From Stachybotrys elegans (lineage: Eukaryota; Ascomycota; Sordariomycetes; Hypocreales; Stachybotryaceae), in NCBI GenBank assembly GCA_020746835.1, contig JAGPNK010000003.1, positions 806,001 through 870,000 of the forward strand: DNA of 64,000 nt. Reading direction: 5' to 3'. The notes under the pieces are model-generated. The model saw only the letters and a program-made list of their open reading frames with translations. It did no database searches and was not told where the DNA came from. Positions 55,961 through 64,000 of the stretch are shown in pieces. Position 1 is the stretch's first letter. Every line of letters begins with the position of its first letter. A program made the translations under genes and the position numbers.

Positions 55961-56789
55961 TCATGGAGTAAATACTCCAGCATCCAGCAGAGCCGTCCAC
56001 GCTCCCGACTGTCTGGCAGTGTCCTCGGCAGTGCGGCCTTGTGAATCTCGCAAAGCACGGATGTCTCCATCCGCAGCTACGCCCAGACGGCCGACACCCA
56101 TGGCTTCCGCAGCTTGACGAGCAGGGCCTGGAAAGGCGGCGGTAGGGATGGTTGAGCAGAGCCAGAGGAGCAGCCATACAGCTTCCTCCTGGCCCTTTTC
56201 AACAGCGACGTGAAGTCCGCTCTTCATTTCAGACAGAGGGTCTTGGTAGCGCACAAACGACGCCATATCACCCACCTCGTCGCTCGCATCCCGCAACAGC
56301 TCGACTATGCCCACCACGTCGCCTTCGGAACACATAATGTGCATCGCTCGCGCAGGTCGTGCCTCGGGATGGCTCTCTAGGTAGGCCTCCTCGGTGATGG
56401 ACGGCAGGATATCCAAGTCTTTCTGGAAACCGCCCTCGTTGGTGTACTGGGCCAAGATGGCCACCCCGGAGCTTGCGTGGAGGAATTGGTTCGAAGTGGA
56501 CGGACCTGCTTCGTTAGTTGGGAGATACTTGTCGCAGCTCGGGCATTTCAGAGATATCGATATGGCGGCGGACTCGTCGAGCAGACATTGCCTGAGGGAT
56601 GGAAGCCTGATCAGTACTGTGCCAACGACATTCAAAGGATTCCGGGGTGTTTGTAGCCGCTAACCAGTGGAAGTGGCAGCCACAAGGCAGCTCAAGATCG
56701 TCGGGAACAGTGTCAGCGGCCGCGTCGCCTGCTTCGTCCTCGTCGATACGGATGACGAGGGGCTCTTCGCAAGCCTTGCAGAGAGACAT
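55961..56789 (-). CDS. RING-like zinc finger protein with ankyrin-like region
   Basis: Exons 56789-56665 and 56591-55961 give 251 residues. The N-terminus has a RING-like metal site: CKAC (residues 4-7), an acidic loop, LPCGCHFHWQC, and LKCPSCDKYLP. The C-x2-C ... C-x-C-H-x-H-x2-C ... C-P-x-C order is that of a RING/Zn-ribbon variant, with the intron inside the Trp codon. The later part (ARAMHIMCSEGDVVGIVELL, GLHVAVEKGQEEAVWLLLWL) reads as two or three ankyrin-like helices. It ends DSQGRTAEDTARQSGAWTALLDAG, which is typical ankyrin. A ubiquitin-ligase role is possible but not proven. It shares its upstream region with fimbrin (divergent). Confidence 0.78.
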
Positions 56790-57722
56790 TATGTCAGACG
56801 GCGCGACAATGGCTCTGACGCGTATGGTATCCTGGTCGTGTCAGGCGTGTTACGACGCTTCTCTTCTTCGGGTTTCCTTTTTTTCGGCGGTGCCTGGCAA
56901 GGTGCCCGTCAGGATTTTTCGTGGCGCCTACACAACCATCTAGCGTGGCTCTGCAACAGGCCCCAGCTTCCGTCGTCAATGCCAGCTAGGAGGTAGCTAA
57001 CGTGGAAAATCCGGTTTATGCCCAACCGTACTCTCGACGGCCACTAAAGCTCGTGTTTCTTGTGCTGACGCTTCAAATAGACGCCAAATTTCCGAATTGG
57101 CACGGTGACTCGGCAATACCAAGGATAGCAGTGAGGTGTCCAGGAGCTGGTAATGGCATGGCAATCTGTGAGATTGCCACGGGGATTAAAATGGACAGCA
57201 AGGAAGCCCCTCGATCATGAATGACATCAACTCCTCAGCGCCCAGCGATGGTACCCCGCCCCCACCAAGCTCCTTTTCAGACAGCGAGACTTGTGGTCAA
57301 GCTCACAGTACTTATTTAGCTGCCTATCATTTGCTGCCATGAATGTATCTCAAGGCTATGGTGAGGTACCTTTCTCACTTCCAGTACCTGGCAGAAAACC
57401 CAAGCGGCTTGTACCTTGCGTCCCAATTCCTGCCTGTTGGTACCTCAACCCCCCTGTCAGGCATCCATCAAGTGCTATTCCTAGCATCGTCATCAGCGCA
57501 TCCATCCTTTTGAAGCCGCGAGGGGCGCAGTTCAAAACTCCACTGGCTTTCTATTCCCTCCCCCAGTTCTCCCAGCTCGTCAGATCCTCACTTCAACTCA
57601 CCACAGTCCCCTAGAGGCCTGCTCATCGCGCACAATCTTCCCAAGCTGCGCTCGCTTTCCCTTGTGCTCCCTTGATTTACCACACAGCCAGCAGCTAGCT
57701 CAGCTGCAATCCCCTCTTCGCC
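56790..57722. promoter_or_regulatory. Divergent promoter, RING-like gene / fimbrin
   Basis: About 930 bp between divergent starts. CT-rich stretches lie near 57540-57720 before the fimbrin start. No gene supported. Confidence 0.5.
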
Positions 57723-59888
57723 ATGAATGTTCTCAAGCTGCAGAGGTCCGCGCCCTTCCGCCCCCTCCGGACGCTACATTGCTGACCTTGTGCGGTAACA
57801 GGAAGTTCCCTCAGTTCCAGCAGAATGAAATCTTCTCCCTATCCGATGCCTTCCAGCGCCTCGATGTCGACGACCGAGGCTACCTTGACGAAGCGACTGC
57901 TATCAAGGCCACGCAGCAGAGCGAGAACCAGCCCTACGACGTTGTTCGTCAGGCCCTGAAGGAGGTCGAGCTCGATTCCTCGCGCCGCGTAGAGCTGGAG
58001 GATTACGTTACGGTCAGCTCAACCTCTCGGTCCGCCGATTGCATGTATCTTGCTAATACCACCAACAGCTCATTGCCAAGCTCCGCGATGCATCTAGACC
58101 TCAGAGCCGAGGAGGGGTCGCGCCAACTCCAACTATAGCTGCCGGTGCTCCGCGGCCCAGCAGCCATGTTTCCAAGGGAAGTGTAGGTGGCAAGATCCAG
58201 GTGCAAGGCTCCAACACCAACACCACCCACACCATCAACGAGGATGAGCGTACCGAGTTCACCCGTCACATCAACGCCGTTCTGGCCGGTGACCCTGACA
58301 TCGCCAGCCGCCTCCCCTTCCCCACCGATACCTTTGAGATGTTTGACGAGTGCAAGGACGGTCTCGTCCTCGCCAAGCTCATCAACGATAGCGTTCCGGA
58401 TACCATTGACGAGCGAGTCCTGAACATGCCCGGCAGGAAGATCAAGAACCTCAACGCCTTCCACATGAGCGAGAACAACAACATTGTCATCGAGTCCGCC
58501 AAGGGGATTGGCTGCTCCGTTGTCAACATCGGTGCTGGAGATATCATTGAGGTTCGAGAGCATCTTATTCTTGGTCTCATCTGGCAAATTATCCGCCGTG
58601 GTCTGCTCGGAAAGATTGATATCAAGCTCCACCCTGAGCTTTACCGACTGCTGGAGGAGGACGAGACGCTGGAGCAGTTCCTGCGACTCCCTCCCGAGCA
58701 GATCCTTCTGCGCTGGTTCAACTACCACCTCAAGGCCGCCAACTGGCCACGCAGGTATGCTGTTGCCGCCCCTTGCGTTTAAATCTTCAGGATACTAACT
58801 CCTAGCAGGGTGACCAACTTCTCGAGCGATGTCAAGGATGGAGAGAACTACGCTGTTCTAATGGCACAGATTGGCTCTGAATACGGATGCTCGCGATCGC
58901 CTCTACAAGCCAATGACCTGTTGCAGCGTGCTGAGCTCGTTCTTCAGGAGGCCGACAAGCTCGGCTGCCGCAAGTTCCTGACCCCCAAGTCCCTGGTGGC
59001 CGGAAACCCCAAGCTCAACCTCGCTTTCGTTGCCAACCTGTTCAACACCCATCCTGCTCTTGATCCCATTACGGAAGAGGAGAAGCTCGAGGTGGAGGAC
59101 TTTGATGCTGAGGGCGAGCGTGAGGCCAGAGTTTTCACGCTGTGGCTCAACAGTTTGGACGTTCAGCCTGCCGTCGTGTCCTTCTTTGACGATCTGAGAG
59201 ACGGCACTGTCCTCCTCCAGGCCTACGACAAGGTTATCAAGGGATCCGTCAATTGGAGACATGTCAACAAGGCTCCTGCCCACGGCGGAGAAATGTCGAG
59301 ATTTAAGGCTGTAGAGAACACCAACTATGCGATTGAGCTCGGCAAGCAGAATGGCTTCTCTCTTGTGGGAATCCAGGGTGCGGATATCACAGACGGACAG
59401 AGAACCCTCACTCTTGGCCTTGTGTGGCAGCTCATGCGAAAGGACATCACCCTCACCCTCCACTCGCTGGCTCAAAAGCTAGGAAAGCGAGAAATCACTG
59501 ACTCGGAGATGGTGAGATGGGCAAATGACATGTCCAGGAAGGGAGGCCGAAACTCTGCCATCAGATCATTCAAAGATCCTGCCATTGGTTCGGGTATCTT
59601 CCTGCTTGACGTCCTTAACGGTATGAAGAGCAGCTACGTCGACTACGACCTCGTGACGCCCGGTCAGACAGATGAGGATGCCTACCTGAACGCCAAGCTC
59701 AGTATCAGTATCGCACGAAAGCTAGGTGCCACCATTTGGCTGGTTCCAGAGGATATTTGCCAGGTCCGCAGCCGTCTGGTCACCACCTTTATCGGTTAGT
59801 CCTTGTTTCCCAATCGCTCTTTCTTTTTTCTTCTCGCACATACTAACACGGCGCAGGCTCGCTGATGGCTACCTACGAGAAGATGTAG
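57723..59888 (+). CDS. SAC6: Fimbrin, actin-bundling protein
   Basis: Five exons (57723-57745, 57802-58012, 58069-58754, 58809-59794, 59857-59888) give 645 residues, standard for fimbrin. A tiny first exon encodes MNVLKLQ. The N-terminal pair of EF-hand-like motifs follows (DAFQRLDVDDRGYLDEAT; VRQALKEVELDSSRRVELEDYV). Then come four calponin-homology domains in two tandem actin-binding modules: DGLVLAKLINDSVPDTIDER, DGENYAVLMAQIGSEYG, RDGTVLLQAYDKVIKGSVNW and FLLDVLNGMKSSYVDYDLV mark them. The last exon adds GSLMATYEKM. The protein cross-links actin filaments at endocytic patches and hyphal tips. All joins are in frame with normal borders. Confidence 0.97.
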
Positions 59889-60116
59889 ATGGCTGCCAGG
59901 TAGCTGCCCTGCTGGATACTGCTCGTTTTTATTGAGAGGAGTTGACCTGAGAGAGGATAAAAATTCCAATGGCTAGATGTTTGGATGGACACAGGGTCTG
60001 GGTGGATTACGTCGAAGGTTAACAATGCGAAGGTAAATTATTCTTCAATCGCGTGGCGATGCTTTTATAGCTATTTATGTAGTACAATGGCGATTACTCC
60101 CGACACGCGCTTCCAC
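59889..60116. other. Convergent 3' spacer
   Basis: About 230 bp between converging fimbrin and acyltransferase genes; AT-rich, likely both poly(A) regions. Confidence 0.5.
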
Positions 60117-62324
60117 TTAAAGGATTAGGTACAGGCTGCATAGCAAGCTCGGTCCTGTAAACATGCCCAGCCAGAAGATGAGGTTTCCGAGAGTCGAGCG
60201 ACCTCGCAACCACTTGGTACGGCTCAGCCTCACCAACTACGAGTTACGAACGTCAGCAAAGATGCGATCCTCGAGGTAGAGGTGCGACTCACCGGCAGCT
60301 GGGACATCTGGAGGAGGAGAAGATAGCCTCGGAGCTTCTTGAAGATGCACCACATGACCAGCTCATGCACGCAGGCGGAGAGGAAGAAGGTGACGATGGT
60401 AGCTGTGTGCTTGTTGATCTTCATGGAAGAGATGGAGCTGTGGTAGACATGGCGAAGAAGGAAGACGTGAACTGGGCGGTTCCAATCACGGGCGAATTGA
60501 TCCCAAGATACTTGAACAGTGTTAGCAGCAGACTGGGTGAGGGCAAGTTGGGAACGAACCGCTATTCCACCATGCATCATAGAAGCTGCGGTCAGCAAAG
60601 TAGGTGAGCTCGGCGAGGATGTTCAAAATGGTCTCCCAGATGAGGTACCAGGAAAGCTGCGATGGCTATCGTCAGCGAACCGGGTAAGAGTTGGGTCTGG
60701 GACATGGACGCACAAGATATTCCATCATGAAAGGAAACATGAGGTCCATAAACATCCAGGGAAATTCCTGGAAGCGCCTCGCCATTGGTACGTTTGTCTC
60801 CTTCATCGCCACCGTCTTCATAACGATGGGGTCTGCGGGTTAAGGTCAGCATGTGAGAGTGACGGCAACTGGCATCATGTGGTGCTCACAGATATGATGC
60901 TGAGAAATCTGTATCATGACGAATATGACGCCAACCATGGCCACGAGCTTCTCGGCGACGTAGGACCAGTCAATGGAGTCAGACCGCGGGTACTCAATCT
61001 CGTAGACAACGGTGGGCAGGGGAATCCATTTGTAGTGGTTGATCCAGGTGAGGTTATTGGGGTACGCTTTGGTGGCGTCTGTTGCTGTGCCTTTGAGCTC
61101 ATCTGCTAGGGCGTCAACCTCCCACTTGATGATGCGTTCGAATAGCAGGATCTGTTCGTCGTCTAGGGCCTCGCCGGAGGCGATGGCTGTGGCAATCTTG
61201 TCAATGTTGGCCATTTCGGCACCTGTAAGAGACTTCCTGCGCTGCTCAGCAGAAGGCGTCACGCTCAGGTACGATGTCGTCAGAGTGGAAGCTGCGGGGG
61301 CGGAGGACGAGGGATTATGCACAGGGTCGACGCTCTCGAGCTGCCTGAGCTTGGACAGCAGGAAGAGTCGTCGCCGGTAGACGGTGGAGAGGTGGCCATT
61401 GTAGAAGGCGTAGGAGTGCTGCTTCATGAGCATGATGAGACCATGCATGACGAAGAAGACAGTGTGTGTCCACGGCCAGTCGCGGATAAGTGTCCAGCCG
61501 ATTACACCGCCTATGAAGCTCGTTTGCCAGATCTACTCGGTCAGCTGGGGAACTCCCGGCAGATGGGAGCAACTCACATGCTGTATTATCCAGCCTCCCT
61601 TGTCCCAAGTAAGATACTTATCGAGGACAAGTTTCTGCAGCGACCATGTGACGCCAGTCAAGGCACACATGACGCCGTCGGATATCAAGAGAACGAGGAC
61701 TAACACGATATATGAGCATCCGAGACGCAACTAGAACAAGGGAGCGGCGTTACCGTCGCGATGGAACATGGTCCTCATGATATCGTTGGATCCGAGAGGA
61801 TGTCCGTACAGCCGCCAATTCTCGGCAAAAATCTTGAAGACGTACAGGCCAACGCCGAGCCAGAAGAGGGTATAAAAGCCGTGAAAGGGACTCTTGACCG
61901 ACTCGGGGTTATAGCGATCAAAGGCTGAGAACTGGCGTGTGAAGACGAAAGCACCAGGCTTACGGGGCTCTTGAGGGGCACCTGTGGACGACCTCTGGAT
62001 CAGGTCCTGAAGGGCCTTTTCGTCGTCCGGGTAGATGTGCACGCCCGAGTCCCTGCGGACAACGTTGGGTTGTTTAGAGAGCGGGGACTGGTTGCGCGGG
62101 CGGACGGCAGTGTTGGTCAAGGTTGGGCGGACATTCTGCTCGTAGTCCTCCTCGCTGGGCGTCTCGGAGCCTGCTGTGCGGGCGCCGTTGGAGTCGATGC
62201 CGGCGATGCGGAGGGCTTCGCCGAGAGACCGGGGTCTCGGTGCAGTAGCGCTGCTGCTGGGGGCCGGAGCGGCAGCGTTGCCGTCTGGCAGGTCGCCTGG
62301 GGTTTCGAGAGCAGGGGCCTTCAT
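60117..62324 (-). CDS. ARE2: Sterol O-acyltransferase, MBOAT family
   Basis: A gene of about seven exons and roughly 620 residues from ATG at 62324 (MKAPALETPGDLPDG). A hydrophilic N-terminus of about 150 residues is followed by membrane helices. Family markers are SPFHGFYTLFWLGVGLYVFK, HSYAFYNGHLS, the FYDAWWNS signature of ACAT/ARE enzymes and SACVHELVMWCIFKKLRG with the catalytic His. The last exon ends WLGMFTGPSLLCSLYLIL. Introns lie near 60240-60292, 60500-60560, 60665-60712, 60835-60890, 61530-61577 and 61700-61755; I have not fixed each base. The enzyme esterifies ergosterol with fatty acyl-CoA in the endoplasmic reticulum for storage in lipid droplets. A diacylglycerol acyltransferase role is less likely because of the FYxDWWN-type motif (here FYDAWWN). 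Confidence 0.9.
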
Positions 62325-63625
62325 GGCTGGGGGAAATGGGAGGGAGCAAAAGAAGTGCACGAATTGATTCTGCGAAGAAGGTAACCAGCCCGGAAGAGAA
62401 GTCGATGGTGAACTGGTGATATTTATTACGAGTTGCACACGGCTAGGACGGATGTCAGGGCTCGGCGCTGTGGCGGACGACAGCGGCGTATCCCACGCAC
62501 GCAAAAGCTATTCCGGGATGACGTCGGCGGAGAAAAGGCTGCGGATGCTCGATGGGCGGACAAGCAGGGTTGTGGATTTGATGCTGCCAGTATTGCCGCC
62601 TGCGAGGATCCATCCGTAGACATGTGAGCAATAACAAGCGCATGCTAGACGGGCGGTCCATCCATCTTATACCGTAAAGTAGAGTAGGCCTGCCTGCTGA
62701 GTGGCTGCTTTGCATTCCGGTGTATAAGGTGTGGTGGCGGCTCTGATAGCGATCAGTAGCGCCCCGACGGTGCCGGGCGTGCTAGCCGTTGCCTGTCGGC
62801 CGCAACGGGATCAGGTAAGATGCCGAGTGTAAGGCTGTCATGACTGTGATGGATGAATAATTGCATGGTGCTGGTTCCAAAAATAACAATGAGAAACAAC
62901 GGGAAACCCTCCAGCGTCTCCTTACCTCCTGTGTCTGTTCCAGGCTTGGCAATGGATACGATAGGCTGTGTTGGTTATGTTGTCATGGATGTGAAGCAAA
63001 TAAATCGCCAAACCGTCATCAACAGCCACTAATGCTAGGTACATAAGAATCCGTAGGTAGGTACTTGCATCGGCAAGGGCTTATCCGCTGGCAATAATTC
63101 GCAACGCCATCCTTTTTCCTCTCTTCTTCTTTTCTTTTTCGCTTTCAGCTGGCCGCTAGCCGCGCAAACAAATTGCAATATTGCCCAAACAAAAAGCAAA
63201 CTCCTGTCAGACGACACGCCGGAGGAGAACTCCCGGGTCCCCCCATGCCGTCCAGCGCTGCGCTTCCCAGACTAGGTCTAGGGTAATCTGCCGGGGAGCA
63301 CCGGGTCCAGCAAAGCGCGATGGGGCTGGGACTTGCCTGCTGGGTGATGCTGGGTGACGTGGTTATGTCAGCAGTGGAGCAAAAAATCTTTGGCCCGTCC
63401 GTCCAGTCCAAGTTGCTGCCATTGGCAAGGTTCCGTGAGCTGTTCAGCTTTTCCACCACCTTCGGTGAAACGAAACCCATTATCAACCTCCCATCACCCT
63501 CCTTGTCTGCCCTGCCTGCTTCTTCTCCCCGACATTGCCTTGTCGCTCTTGCATTCCAGGAACCTTCCCCTCCTTCTCCTCTCACACCCCATCTTCGCAA
63601 TCCCTCCCTGTACACAGAAGCCATC
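62325..63625. promoter_or_regulatory. Divergent promoter, acyltransferase / SR protein
   Basis: 1.3 kb between divergent starts with no supported gene. Pyrimidine-rich DNA (63480-63610) precedes the SR gene start. Confidence 0.5.
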
Positions 63626-63708
63626 ATGTCTCGCGGCGGCACCACCCTCTACGTGACTGGCTTCAGCCACGGTACCCGCGCCCGCGATCTTGCCTACGAA
63701 TTCGAACG
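63626..63708 (+). CDS. SR-type RNA-binding protein, first exon (runs off right edge)
   Basis: Exon 1 encodes MSRGGTTLYVTGFSHGTRAR and then DLAYEFER, up to a donor CGAACG|GTATGTC at 63709. 'LYVTGFS...ARDLAYEFERYG' is the opening of the RNA recognition motif of fungal SR splicing factors (Srp1/Srp2 type). The remaining RRM and any RS tail lie beyond the window. The first intron is at least 290 nt, long for this genome, and strongly pyrimidine-rich. Confidence 0.85.
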
Positions 63709-63739
63709 GTATGTCAACTACGCCCAGGCTCACGCTCAC

Positions 63740-64000
63740 GTCTTCGCCTCGCCCTCCTCGTCCTCTCCGCCTCCGCCTCCGCCCCCGTCCTCGTTCTCGT
63801 CCTCGCTCTCGCCCTCGCCCACGTCCTCCCCGTCAATCCTTGCCGTCGCGACGAGATGATATCATGAAACATCACCTAGACAGCTCGATCATGCTCTCGT
63901 GATGCCTCACTACTTTCTCACCGCCCTCGCCCTCGTCCACGTCTCCAATCCTCGTCGCAATCGTCTCGTCTGCGCCCTCGTCGTTGCCGTTGCCGTTGCC
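63740..64000 (+). repeat. CT/CTCG-rich low-complexity tract in SR intron
   Basis: A run of CTCG, CCTC and CCG words with very few purine pairs, for example CCTCCGCCTCCGCCCCCG, ending in GTTGCC repeats at the edge. It lies within the presumed first intron of the SR gene. Confidence 0.7.

Noticed and set aside
1..64000. tRNA genes, rRNA, CRISPR arrays, riboswitches, intact transposons
   Set aside because: Looked for T-loop and A-box/B-box words, regularly spaced repeats, terminal repeats and transposase/reverse-transcriptase motifs; none seen. A tRNA or covariance-model scan could still find a small RNA I missed.

Overview
The window is nuclear DNA of a filamentous ascomycete, most likely a Sordariomycete of the Hypocreales type (inferred from gene families and protein style; no species assigned). 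The evidence is short GT..AG introns of about 50-110 nt with CTAAC/CTGAC branch points, two HET-domain genes, Zn2Cys6 regulators, an AA9 polysaccharide monooxygenase, a fungal secreted phospholipase A2, a DUF4246 protein and many fungal housekeeping proteins. No tRNA, rRNA, CRISPR array or intact transposon was recognised.

Layout. Positions 1-4117 hold the 5' end of a HET gene (off the left edge), a DUF4246 gene and a secreted phospholipase A2. Positions 5274-19966 hold four genes that together form a glycerol-use locus: a Zn2Cys6 regulator (-), glycerol kinase (-), an aquaglyceroporin (+) and the mitochondrial FAD glycerol-3-phosphate dehydrogenase (+). The long spacers inside this block carry dense groups of a CCGAG/CTCGG pentamer. 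Positions 20370-23804 are GUF1 (mitochondrial LepA) and a phosphoglycerate-mutase-like gene with an odd first splice donor.

Positions 24154-42000 are accessory in character: a hybrid C2HC/Zn2Cys6 regulator, a short-chain dehydrogenase, a complete HET gene, a long multi-exon F-box protein, a decayed FAD monooxygenase, a Dal5-type MFS transporter and an AA9 enzyme. Positions 42215-51273 hold an orphan protein with an internal duplication, an SRAP/HMCES-type DNA-protein-crosslink protein, a small Pro/Cys-rich secreted protein, and a close divergent pair: a kinase-like gene and an unusual sulfotransferase-HAD phosphatase fusion.

Positions 51907-63708 return to core genes: a DDHD phospholipase, a RING-like/ankyrin-like protein, fimbrin, a sterol O-acyltransferase of the MBOAT family, and the first exon of an SR-type RNA-binding protein running off the right edge.

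How genes fit together: aquaglyceroporin (uptake/efflux), glycerol kinase (glycerol to glycerol-3-phosphate) and GUT2 (glycerol-3-phosphate to dihydroxyacetone phosphate) are consecutive steps, with a candidate pathway-specific regulator beside them. This is the most coherent system in the window. The second candidate of interest is the divergent kinase / sulfotransferase-HAD pair. Exon borders were read by eye from splice signals and reading frame; those I could not fix are flagged.
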